64,000 bases of DNA. Origin: Streptomyces sp. NBC_01237 (GTDB lineage Bacteria; Actinomycetota; Actinomycetes; Streptomycetales; Streptomycetaceae). Positions 41,903 to 50,435 of the stretch are shown here, piece by piece; positions within the stretch are counted from its first letter, which is position 1, and the number at the start of each line of letters is the position of its first letter. Location: the NCBI RefSeq assembly GCF_035917275.1, contig NZ_CP108508.1:7192001-7256000 (forward strand). Direction: 5' to 3'. The notes below the pieces were generated by a model. That model ran no database searches, was not told where the DNA came from, and was given only the letters and a program-made list of their open reading frames with translations. The translations under genes and the position numbers were made by a program.

Positions 41903-44317
41903 TCAGGCGGGCAGGCCCCAGCGCGGTGTGTCCCCGTCGGACGCGACCGGGCGGATCGTCAGGTCCGGGCGGTCGCCCCGTGCGGTGATCAGCGCGGATT
42001 CACCCTTGCGCAGCTCGATCCGTACGGTGCCGGGCGCGACCTCCGTATGACGCAGCGGCCGTCCGCGCCGGTCGCGGATCTCGACGCGCCCCTCGATGCC
42101 GTGGCGTACGACGCAGGGCGCGCCCGCCTCGCTGGTCAGCCGGAGCCAGCGGGTCCGGCCCGCCTCCCGTACCGCGCTGAGGAGGAACGCCCCCTGGGTG
42201 CGGAAGTCGTGGACGGTCAGGTCCTGCCAGGCGGCGGGCAGCGCGGGGAACACCCTGATGACGTCACCCCAGGACTGGCACACCATGTCGTGCAGCGACT
42301 GGGCGGCGGAGAGCGGGGTCTCGATGACCGGGCCCGACTCCTTGTACATGGTGTTCGCCTGGATGAACCGGCCCATCAGCTCACCGAGGTACTTCAGCGC
42401 GTCCTCGCCCTTGCCCAGCAGCGCGGACATCGACGCGGCGCCGGTGAAGGTGTAGCCCTGGAGCGCGCCTTCGAAGCCGACCCAGTGGGCGAGGGACTTC
42501 TCGATCAGGGTGCGTTCCCCGGCGGTGGCACCGGTGATCTCGTACAGCGGGTAGACCGCGAGCATGTGCGAGTAGTGGCGGTGGGACTTCGCGAACGGCA
42601 CTCCGGCACCGATCATGAAACCGTCGCCGTCGACCGGATACGGGGCGAGCCTGGCCAGGACCTCCTGCCAGCGGGCGGTCAGCGGGTCGCGCACGCCGAG
42701 TTCCCGCGCGGACTCGACCAGGGTGCGGCAGCCCCAGCGGAGCAGCATCAGGTCGTAGTTGCAGTCCGGCGCGTTCACGCCGTACTCGGGCGAGAACGTG
42801 GCCGGGAGATGCAGCTTCCCGTCCGCGCCCGGCGTGAGGAAGTGGAGGTAGTAGTTGACCGCCTTGCGCAGCAGTGGGAAGAGCGTGTCGCGCAGGATCG
42901 ACCGGTCCATGGTGTGCCGGTAGGACAGCCAGACGTTGTGCAGCGCCCAGGTCAGATTGCCGACCTCGGGGGTGGGCTCGTCCCGGCCGGGGATGCCGAC
43001 GCCGTAGCCGCCCTCGGCCACCGCGGCGCCGTTGACCAGTTGGGGGTCGGTGGTACGGGGGATACCGGCCGAGTCCGCGCGGTAGGGCGCGGACACCTCG
43101 CGGGAGAGCTGGTCGCGGAATTCGCTCAGGGCACGGGTGACCGCGTCGAGTTCGAGGTGGTTGGAGCCGTGGATCAGCCAGTACTCCAGCTGGACGTTGA
43201 GGTTCCACCAGGTGTTGGGCCAAGGGGTGGGCTCCAGCCAGGGCCCCGAGGTGGCCATCACCGGGGCGTCCCTGCGCGCCGCCGAGGCGGTCTTGTACAG
43301 CTGGATCCAGTAGAAGCGCTGCAGCCGGGCATCGGGCAGCGAGAGGAAGCTCTTCCGGTAGAACCGGTCCCACCACGCCCGGTGGGGCCGCGCCAGCAGC
43401 GCGTACGGGAGGGCCGATGCGGTCCTCACCGTACGCAGCGCCCGGTCCCGGGCCGTGGTCCGCGGGTGGGAGTGCGTGACCGTGACGTACAGCGTCCGCA
43501 CATCGCCGCGGGCGTGGTCCCGCCAGGCGGTGGCGTGCTGCCCGCCCGCGAGCAGCGGCTGGACGGCCGCGGTCACCTCGCCGTGCCGTTCGACGACGGC
43601 CGGGGGATTGCCGGTGTAGCCCTCCGGGAGCGGCTTGAACGCGGCCCGCGGACTGATCGCTTCCGCGGGGTGGAAGACCCAGCCGAACCCCTGCTCACCC
43701 GCGTCGGGGGTGACCTCGACGGCGAGCACATCGCTGGAGGAGTGCACGAGGGCGCGGAGTTTCAGAGTGCCCTCGGTGGTGGTGACGGTGCCTTCGAGCT
43801 CGGCGGTGCGCAGCCGCATCCACCACTCGACACCGGTGATCGTGCCGACCGGCTCCAGGGTGAAATGGCCGATCGGGAGCCGGGCGAGGCCGAAGAGCGA
43901 ACCGAACTCCGGGCGGTGGTCCTGGACCTCGGAGTGCTGGACGTTGAAGCGGATGGCGTTGCTCTGTGCGCCCGGTTCGGCATAGATCCCCGAGCCGAGG
44001 CGGCCGTTGCCGAGATACGGGCCCTCGTACCAGGTCTTCGGCAGCTTCCGCCAGAGCAGGTCGGCGTCGTCCAGGACGGTGCGCCAGCTGTCGGCGGGGG
44101 CGTGCACGGTGGCGGGGGCGTGCGCGGTCGTGGAGGGGGACGGCGCGGTGGCGCCGACCGCGGCGGTGGCGGTTCCTGCCACCAGCGCGCCGCCGAGCGC
44201 GGTGCCGGTGGCGAGAACGGCCCTTCGGGAGGGGGAGGAGGGCACGGGGGCGTCGGCAAAGGGACGGGACTCCGGCTGAGCGGCAATGGCGGCGGACGGT
44301 TCCGGTGCTGTGGGCAA
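41903..44317 (-). CDS. Tat-exported glycoside hydrolase, GH95-like
   Basis: About 804 aa. A twin-arginine signal (SRRAVLATGTALGGALVAGTA) is followed by an N-terminal beta domain (LLWRKLPKTWYEGPYLGNGRLG..) and an (alpha/alpha)6 barrel (WPNTWWNLNVQLEYWLIHGSN, FSPEYGVNAPDCNYDLMLLRWG, ITGATAGERTLIEKSLAHW) ending in a beta-sandwich. The order fits GH95 alpha-L-fucosidase or galactosidase. TTG 44317 has AGGAGA just upstream; GTG 44353 extends the N-terminus by 12 residues but lacks a ribosome site. Secreted, probably degrading plant or fungal polysaccharide. Exact specificity unknown. Confidence 0.85.
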   Translation of the reverse strand: MPTAPEPSAAIAAQPESRPFADAPVPSSPSRRAVLATGTALGGALVAGTATAAVGATAPSPSTTAHAPATVHAPADSWRTVLDDADLLWRKLPKTWYEGPYLGNGRLGSGIYAEPGAQSNAIRFNVQHSEVQDHRPEFGSLFGLARLPIGHFTLEPVGTITGVEWWMRLRTAELEGTVTTTEGTLKLRALVHSSSDVLAVEVTPDAGEQGFGWVFHPAEAISPRAAFKPLPEGYTGNPPAVVERHGEVTAAVQPLLAGGQHATAWRDHARGDVRTLYVTVTHSHPRTTARDRALRTVRTASALPYALLARPHRAWWDRFYRKSFLSLPDARLQRFYWIQLYKTASAARRDAPVMATSGPWLEPTPWPNTWWNLNVQLEYWLIHGSNHLELDAVTRALSEFRDQLSREVSAPYRADSAGIPRTTDPQLVNGAAVAEGGYGVGIPGRDEPTPEVGNLTWALHNVWLSYRHTMDRSILRDTLFPLLRKAVNYYLHFLTPGADGKLHLPATFSPEYGVNAPDCNYDLMLLRWGCRTLVESARELGVRDPLTARWQEVLARLAPYPVDGDGFMIGAGVPFAKSHRHYSHMLAVYPLYEITGATAGERTLIEKSLAHWVGFEGALQGYTFTGAASMSALLGKGEDALKYLGELMGRFIQANTMYKESGPVIETPLSAAQSLHDMVCQSWGDVIRVFPALPAAWQDLTVHDFRTQGAFLLSAVREAGRTRWLRLTSEAGAPCVVRHGIEGRVEIRDRRGRPLRHTEVAPGTVRIELRKGESALITARGDRPDLTIRPVASDGDTPRWGLPA

Positions 44318-44495
44318 GGCGTCTCCTGGCGGCTCGTACGCAGGCGTGAGCACATCAATTCATCCGAGCTATATCTCCAGGGAAGGTAGGCAGGTGGTGT
44401 CTGTGCGTCAATAGGTGTGCAGAGATCGGATGTGTATCCGTGGCTCTGGACAGTGTTCAGCCATGAGTCCATGCCGGTACGCGGAGTGGCGCGGC

Positions 44496-44978
44496 TCAGC
44501 TCAGGATCACCGCGCCCAGCCAGGCGCCCGCCACCAGCAGACAGGCGAACAGCTCCACCAGCACCGAGTAGCCGGTCGCCCGCATCACCGAGCGGACCGA
44601 GGCCCAGCCCGCTCCCCGGCTGCCGAGCCGCAGCCGCTCGGCACCGTAGATCGCACCGACGTACCCCACGACCCCGCCCACCACCGGCAGCACGAAGAAC
44701 CCCACGATCGCCGCCACCCCACCGATCATCAAGCTCTTGCGGGGCGCCCCCGACTCACCGGGGCGGCGGGGTGGCAGCAGCGGTCTCAGGGCCTGGTTGA
44801 GCAGCAGTACGACGGTTGCGCCGATCAGTACGCCCCAGGCGGCCGGCGCCTGGTCCGTCAGAGCCCACCAGAGCACCGCTGCCCACACGATCGCCTGCCC
44901 CGGCACGCCCGGCACCAGCACGCCGACCAGTCCGAGCAGCATGACCAGGCCGACGGCGACGAGCTGCCACACACTCAT
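44496..44978 (-). CDS. DUF456 family membrane protein
   Basis: 160 aa, almost entirely hydrophobic: MSVWQLVAVGLVMLLGLVGVLVPGVPGQAIVWAAVLWWAL, a second pair of helices around VLIGATVVLLLN, then GGVAAIVGFFVLPVVGGVVGYVGAIYGAE, the Gly-rich core typical of DUF456. Function unknown. The space to the next genes on both sides holds nothing recognised apart from Gly/Pro-rich repetitive bases at 45020-45190. Confidence 0.9.
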   Translation of the reverse strand: MSVWQLVAVGLVMLLGLVGVLVPGVPGQAIVWAAVLWWALTDQAPAAWGVLIGATVVLLLNQALRPLLPPRRPGESGAPRKSLMIGGVAAIVGFFVLPVVGGVVGYVGAIYGAERLRLGSRGAGWASVRSVMRATGYSVLVELFACLLVAGAWLGAVILS

Positions 44979-45195
44979 CTGACCAGCGTGCCGGAGACCG
45001 CCGGGTTACGCCCGTCAGCGCAGCCCCGGCCACCTGCGCGGACTCCTGGACGGACGCCTGTTCGGGAGCGCTTCGGGGCGGGCCGGGGAGCAGCTTGAGC
45101 AGCCGTTCCGGGGCCGTCCCGGGGAGCGGGCTCCGGGAGCCGTTTCGGCAGCCGCTTCGCGGGCCTGGAACAGGAGTCCGCGGGCCGGGGCGGTC

Positions 45196-46185
45196 TCAGG
45201 CGCGCGGGGTGCGGGACACCCAGCCCCGTTCGTACGCGTGCCAGCCCAGCTGGAGCCGCGTCGAGACCCCTGTCAGCTCCATCAGCCCCTTCACCCGCCG
45301 CTGTACGGTCCGCAGCCCCAGGTCCAGCTGCTTCGCCACGCTCGCGTCCGTCAGCCCGGCCAGCAGCAGCGACAGGATCTCCAGATCCGTCGGATCGGGC
45401 CCGACCTCGTCCTCCCGTACCCACCCGGACTCGCCCAGCCGCAGCGGCATGGCCTCCCGCCACACCGCTTCGAACAGCCCCATCAGCGACTCCAGCAGCC
45501 CGCTGGCATGGACGACCAGAGCGGCCGGTTCCGCGCCGCGCCCGGTCAGCGGCACCATCGCCAGGCCCGCGTCGGCGACGACCAGCTTCGTCGGCACCCG
45601 GTCCACCACCCGGCACTGCTCGTCACGGCTCAGCGCGGCCGACAGCTCCAGGATCCCGGACGGCAGCGACAGCACCTCGCGCTCCACGACCACCCGGAAG
45701 GACACCCCCCGCGTCGCCGCCCGCTCCTCGGACTCGTTGTCCATGCCGCTCACCGCGATCGGATTGCCGGTGACCAGCGCGCAGACCTCCGAGGTCGCCC
45801 CCAGCTGCAACTGATGGAAACGGTGCGCCACCGCACTCGCCCCGGTCACGACCTCCACCAGATCGTGCACCGCCGGCTCGCTCGCCTCCGCCCGGTACTC
45901 CTCCGCGAGCAGCGCCGACGCCAGCTCCGCCTGCTCCAGCTCGTGCCGCTGCTGGATCAGCAGGGCCCCCAGCGCCACCCCCGGAGGCGCCGCCACCCAG
46001 CGGCCGGGCCGCGCCGATGACTGGGCCGCCAGGCCCTGCTGCTCCAGCCTGCGCAGCGCCCGCTCGGTGTCCCCTTCGGGCAGCGCCAGCCGGTGCGCGA
46101 GGTCGGAGAGCTCCGCGGCCCCCGCCGCGACGAGTGCGCGGTACGCCGCTTCCTGTCGCTCGTCGAGACCTATCGCACCCAGCAT
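45196..46185 (-). CDS. LuxR-type regulator with TrmB-like N-terminus
   Basis: 329 aa. The N-terminal winged helix (LGAIGLDERQEAAYRALVAAG..LSDLAHRLALPEGDTERALRRLEQQG) is TrmB-like. The C-terminal LuxR HTH is TDLEILSLLLAGLTDASVAKQLDLGLRTVQRRVKGLMELTGVSTR. The middle is a ligand-type domain. ATG 46185 has GGGGAGGG upstream. This architecture is common in Streptomyces, often next to subtilase genes as here, and divergent placement suggests it controls the large protease. Confidence 0.9.
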   Translation of the reverse strand: MLGAIGLDERQEAAYRALVAAGAAELSDLAHRLALPEGDTERALRRLEQQGLAAQSSARPGRWVAAPPGVALGALLIQQRHELEQAELASALLAEEYRAEASEPAVHDLVEVVTGASAVAHRFHQLQLGATSEVCALVTGNPIAVSGMDNESEERAATRGVSFRVVVEREVLSLPSGILELSAALSRDEQCRVVDRVPTKLVVADAGLAMVPLTGRGAEPAALVVHASGLLESLMGLFEAVWREAMPLRLGESGWVREDEVGPDPTDLEILSLLLAGLTDASVAKQLDLGLRTVQRRVKGLMELTGVSTRLQLGWHAYERGWVSRTPRA

Positions 46186-46317
46186 CTCCGGCCCTCCCCG
46201 GGCGTTTGTGATCGCGCGCCGCCGCGCCTGCTCCGGCCGACCGGCCGTGGCGGGAAGAGGCCACGGCGTAAACCCGCCGTACACATCATCCCCCGTACCG
46301 GTGGCCCCTCTGTCAAT

Positions 46318-46327
46318 GTGGCGCCAC
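46318..46327. promoter_or_regulatory. palindrome in the regulator-protease divergent region
   Basis: GTGGCGCCAC, a perfect 10-bp palindrome. It lies next to a minus-strand TTGACA (complement of 46311-46316) that could be the -35 box of the regulator gene. It is 70 bp before the protease start. Confidence 0.45.
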
Positions 46328-46396
46328 CGCAGTACCAACAACCTCTGGAATGTCGCCCCTTGGGATGCTTCATTCCGGATTGACCTGGGGAGAGCG

Positions 46397-49300
46397 ATGC
46401 GCCCGATATCGCGTACGGCACTGGGAGCGGCGACCGCCGCCGTCCTCGCCGTCACCGCGATCGCACCGTCCGTGGCGGCGCCACCGGACGACGTGACCGC
46501 GAAGAGACCGCTGACCGGCAGTGCGGCCGCCGCCGCGAAGGGCGGGAAGCCGGTCACCGTGACCCTGGTCACGGGCGACAAGGTACGGGTGAGCACGGAC
46601 AGTTCGGGCGCCGCGTCCGCCGCCGCGCTGCCCCGCGAGGACGGCACCGTACCCCTGGTGCAGACCCGGCAGTCCGGCAAGGACCTGTACGTCTACCCGG
46701 ACACCGCCGTCGAGGCGCTCGCCGCGGGCACGGTCGACGAAGAACTCTTCAACGTCACCGGCCTGATCCGCCAGGGTTACGACGACGCGCACTCCACGAC
46801 CGTGCCGCTGATCGCCACCTACCGGGCGGACACCGCACGCAGCGCGCCGCCCACCCCGCGCGGAGCCGAGCGCGGAGCGGTCCTCGATGTCATCGACGGC
46901 GTCGCGCTCCAGGCCGACAAGAAGCGGACCGACGACTTCTGGGCGGACCTCACCGCGCCCCGGTCGCGCTCCGCAGCCGGGCTCAAGAAGCTCTGGCTCG
47001 ACCGCAAGGTCGAAGCCAATCTCGACAAGTCGACCAAGCAGGTCGGAGCCGACCTCGCCTGGGCGGCGGGCTACGACGGCAAGGGCACCAAGGTCGCCGT
47101 ACTCGACACCGGCGCCGACGCCGAACACCCGGACCTCAAGGGCCGCATCACCGCCTCGGAGAACTTCACCGACTCCGACTCCACCGACGACCGCCAGGGC
47201 CACGGCACCCACACGCTGTCCACGGTCGGCGGCTCCGGCGCGGCGAGCGACGGGAAGAAGAAGGGCGTCGCGCCCGGCGCGGACCTCCTCGTCGGCAAGG
47301 TCCTCAACGACAGCGGGTCCGGCGCCGCCTCCTGGATCATCGCCGGAATGCAGTGGGCCGTCGACAACAAGGCCGATGTCGTCTCGATGAGCCTCGGCAG
47401 CGCGGCCCCCACCGACTGCACCGACCCGATGAGCCTGGCCGCCGAGGAACTCGGCCACAGCAAGGACACCCTGTTCGTGGTCGCGGCGGGCAACATCGGC
47501 CCGACGCTGAACACCGTCTCCTCGCCCGGCTGCGCCCCCAGCGTGCTGACCGTCGGCGCCGTCGACCGCGACGACTCCACCGCGAACTTCTCCAGCCGCG
47601 GCCCGGCGATCGGCTCGCACACCCTCAAGCCCGAGATCGCCGCTCCCGGCGTCGCCATCTCGGCCGCCGCGGCGGGTGGCCGCGGACCGTACGCCTACCA
47701 GTCGATGTCCGGTACGTCGATGGCCACCCCGCATGTCGCGGGCGCCGCCGCGATCGTGAAGCAGCGCCACCCCGACTGGACCGCCCAGCAGGTCAAGGCG
47801 GCCCTGGTCTCCTCCGCGAAGAGCGCCGTCCCCGGTGATGTGCGCGAGACCGGCGCCGGGCGACTCGATGTCGCGCGGGCCATCGACACGGCCGTCGTCG
47901 GATCCCCGGCCGTCCAGGGCGGCACGTTCAACTGGCCGCAGGACAGGAGCGACCGCACCACCGTCGACGTGCCCTACACCAACCTGGGCAAGAAGCCGGT
48001 CAAGCTGTCGCTGAAGGTCGCGGGCGTCACCGGGAACGACGGCTCGGCCGTCCGCTCCAGGATCGCCGAACTCGGCCGCACGTCCGTCACCGTCCCGGCC
48101 GGCGCCACGGTCCAAGTCCCCCTGGAACTGGACCCGGACGCACGCCTGGAAAGCAGCCAGTACGGCGATGTCACCGGACGCGTCCTGGCCACCGCCGACG
48201 GCGTCAAGGCCGCCACCCCGTTCTCCCTGTACGTGGCCCCCGAGACCGTCACCCTGCGCGTCAAGCTCATCGACCGCACCGGAAAGCCCGCCGACGGCGT
48301 CTCCTCGCTCGATGTCATCGGCACCGACACGGCATCCGGCGAACGGCGCTTCAACGAGGGCGCTGCCGACCAGACGTACCAGGTACGCCCCGGCGCTTAC
48401 TTCGTCTCCAGCTTCATCGGCTCGCCCGACCCGAAGGACGCCACCGGGCAGCTCGTCGAGTCCGTCGGCTACCTCGCCAGGCCGCAGCTGAACGTCACCA
48501 AGGACACCACCGTGGTGCTGGACGCCCGCAAGGCGCACAAGCTCACGGTCAAGACCGAGGACCGGGCCGCCGAGACCCGCACCACCACCCTTGCCTTCGG
48601 GCGCTCGTGGGACGGGGCCTGGCTGCACTCCGGCTCCATATCCGGCAACCGAATCGTCAAGAACTACCTGGTCGACGTCCAGGGCAAGGCCCGTGACGGC
48701 GACTTCGAGTTCGACAGCTTCTGGCGCGCCTACGCCCCGCAGATCGAGAAGTTCTCCCTGGTCGGCGGACCGGCCCTGCATCCCCGCGCCGCGGGTACGG
48801 GTTCCGTCAACCTGGACGGCACCGGCCGGGCCGAGGTCGTCGACGCGGGCACCGGCACCCCCGCCGAGCTGGCGGCCGCCGGGGTCAAGGGCAGGATCGC
48901 CCTGGTGAAGGTCCCCGACGGCGCCGGCGTCACCACCCAGGCGAGCGCCGCCAGGACCGCGGGCGCCAAGGCACTCATCGTGCACCGCCCCTCCGCGGGT
49001 GACTGGCAGCCGGGCATCGGCTACGGCACCGCTCCGCTGCCGGTCCTCGGACTCACGTCCGACGAGGCCGCCGTCCTGACCGCCGCGCTGGCCAAGGGCC
49101 CGGCCGAGGTGTCCTGGAAGGCGACGGCGGTCAGCCCCTTCGTCTACAACCTGGCCTTCCCCGAGACGGGGCAGATCACGTCGGACCGCACGTACAAGGT
49201 CCGCGACAAGAAGCTCGGTTCGGTCACCGCCACACACGACTCGATGGGCGTGGCCGCCGACTTCGTCGACACCCTGCTGGTCACCCGGCCGTACGGCGGC

Positions 49301-50161
49301 ACCTTCGCCGCCTCCGGCTTCGACACGCTCGCCACCCCCGGCAAGCGCACCGAGTACTACTCGGCGGGCGACAGCGGCTGGCAGAAGATGCTCTCCTCCA
49401 GCTTCCCCTGGGGCGAGTTCATGACCGACCGGACGCGTACCTATGGGGCGGGACACCAGCGCACCGAGGAGTGGTACCGGGGTCTCCTGACGCCGGGTGC
49501 CCCGCGCGACGCCACAGGAAAGGAAGCCCTCGCCGCCGAACGCCAGGACAACGTGATCGGGGTCGCCCCCGCATTCGTGACCGACACCGAACACGTCGGG
49601 GAGCAGGGCTCGTTCGGTGACATCGGCAGCATGCGGCTCACCAGCGGCGGCGAGGAGATCGGCAGCAGCGGCTACCCGTTCGGCGCGTTCACCGTCCCGG
49701 CGGAGGACCGCGCGTACGAACTCACCCTGTCGACCACGAAGTTCGGGCAGCCGGCGGCGGTGTGGAAGCGCTCCACGGCGACGGAGACCACGTGGAAGTT
49801 CCGCTCCGAGCGGCAGGCGGACGTCTATTCGCAGGGCATCCCGCTGCTCTTCCCCCGCTACGACGTCCCGTCGGACGGGACGAAGACCCTGCCTGCCACG
49901 GACGGCCAGAAGATCGGCCTCGGCGTCACCGGCCACGCCGGCTACACACCCGGCAGGCTGACCGGCGCCAAGGTCTCCTTCTCGTACGACGGTGGCGAGA
50001 CCTGGTCACAGGCCACCACCGGTCAGCAGGGCGGCCGTTGGACCGCGACCGTGAACCACAAGGGCGCGGCGGGCAAGGCGGTCACCCTGAAGACCGAACT
50101 GACGGACGCCAACGGCAACTCCGTCGTCCAGACCGTGAATGACGCCTATGCGGTGCGTTGA
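46397..50161 (+). CDS. large secreted subtilase (S8 family, 1254 aa)
   Basis: Signal peptide, a long prodomain (VTVTLVTGDKVRV..), then the subtilase domain with Asp237 (VAVLDTGADAEHPDL), His269 (GHGTHTLS), the Asn of AAGNIG and Ser441 (GTSMATPHVAG). Some 800 residues follow: beta-sandwich domains, a protease-associated-like segment (around ELAAAGVKGRIALVKVPDG) and C-terminal VSFSYDGGETWSQ. ATG 46397 has GGGGAG just upstream. Such giant subtilases digest extracellular proteins or mature surface proteins. Divergent from the LuxR-type gene. Confidence 0.94.
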   Translation: MRPISRTALGAATAAVLAVTAIAPSVAAPPDDVTAKRPLTGSAAAAAKGGKPVTVTLVTGDKVRVSTDSSGAASAAALPREDGTVPLVQTRQSGKDLYVYPDTAVEALAAGTVDEELFNVTGLIRQGYDDAHSTTVPLIATYRADTARSAPPTPRGAERGAVLDVIDGVALQADKKRTDDFWADLTAPRSRSAAGLKKLWLDRKVEANLDKSTKQVGADLAWAAGYDGKGTKVAVLDTGADAEHPDLKGRITASENFTDSDSTDDRQGHGTHTLSTVGGSGAASDGKKKGVAPGADLLVGKVLNDSGSGAASWIIAGMQWAVDNKADVVSMSLGSAAPTDCTDPMSLAAEELGHSKDTLFVVAAGNIGPTLNTVSSPGCAPSVLTVGAVDRDDSTANFSSRGPAIGSHTLKPEIAAPGVAISAAAAGGRGPYAYQSMSGTSMATPHVAGAAAIVKQRHPDWTAQQVKAALVSSAKSAVPGDVRETGAGRLDVARAIDTAVVGSPAVQGGTFNWPQDRSDRTTVDVPYTNLGKKPVKLSLKVAGVTGNDGSAVRSRIAELGRTSVTVPAGATVQVPLELDPDARLESSQYGDVTGRVLATADGVKAATPFSLYVAPETVTLRVKLIDRTGKPADGVSSLDVIGTDTASGERRFNEGAADQTYQVRPGAYFVSSFIGSPDPKDATGQLVESVGYLARPQLNVTKDTTVVLDARKAHKLTVKTEDRAAETRTTTLAFGRSWDGAWLHSGSISGNRIVKNYLVDVQGKARDGDFEFDSFWRAYAPQIEKFSLVGGPALHPRAAGTGSVNLDGTGRAEVVDAGTGTPAELAAAGVKGRIALVKVPDGAGVTTQASAARTAGAKALIVHRPSAGDWQPGIGYGTAPLPVLGLTSDEAAVLTAALAKGPAEVSWKATAVSPFVYNLAFPETGQITSDRTYKVRDKKLGSVTATHDSMGVAADFVDTLLVTRPYGGTFAASGFDTLATPGKRTEYYSAGDSGWQKMLSSSFPWGEFMTDRTRTYGAGHQRTEEWYRGLLTPGAPRDATGKEALAAERQDNVIGVAPAFVTDTEHVGEQGSFGDIGSMRLTSGGEEIGSSGYPFGAFTVPAEDRAYELTLSTTKFGQPAAVWKRSTATETTWKFRSERQADVYSQGIPLLFPRYDVPSDGTKTLPATDGQKIGLGVTGHAGYTPGRLTGAKVSFSYDGGETWSQATTGQQGGRWTATVNHKGAAGKAVTLKTELTDANGNSVVQTVNDAYAVR

Positions 50162-50180
50162 TCACATCGGTGAGTCACCG

Positions 50181-50226
50181 CTGACATGTCACAGCGCCAT
50201 GTCACAGTGGCACGTCACATCGGCAA
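50181..50226. repeat. 13-bp spaced iterations of ATGTCAC
   Basis: CTGACATGTCAC at 50181-50192, then ATGTCAC at 50199, ACGTCAC at 50212 and the inverted ATGTGAC after 50225, each about 13 bp apart. Related to the GTGACATGTCAC palindrome found elsewhere in the window. Confidence 0.6.
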
Positions 50227-50264
50227 TGTGACACCGGCCATCTGACGTCGGCACACCGGCACGA

Positions 50265-50323
50265 CGCACCGACCGCGAATCGCACCGACCGCGAATCGCA
50301 GCACCGCGAATCGCACCGACCGG
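50265..50323. repeat. 16-bp tandem repeat (CGCACCGACCGCGAAT)
   Basis: Two perfect copies (50265-50280, 50281-50296), one shortened copy (50297-50311) and a partial copy to 50323. Non-coding, between the large protease and the PP2C-like gene. Confidence 0.85.
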
Positions 50324-50435
50324 TCCGCCGGGCGTCCTTCCCGTGGGGGGTGGGGCCGCCCGGCGGACCTCGTTTACGGGCCACATTTTGCGGATGACCC
50401 GTTTTCGTGCGCCCCTCGCGGTGGACAATATGGGC

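Noticed and set aside
41771..44389. 872-codon open frame opposite the GH95-like gene
   Set aside because: Antisense shadow of a clear Tat-exported hydrolase; no motifs.
46370..49936. 1188-codon open frame opposite the large subtilase
   Set aside because: Composition is Gly/Arg/Val/Asp-rich, as expected for antisense of GC-rich coding DNA; no start context or family motif, while the plus strand has a full protease.
50181..50323. CRISPR array
   Set aside because: Units of 13 and 16 bp are contiguous or nearly so, without unique spacers, and no cas genes are present.
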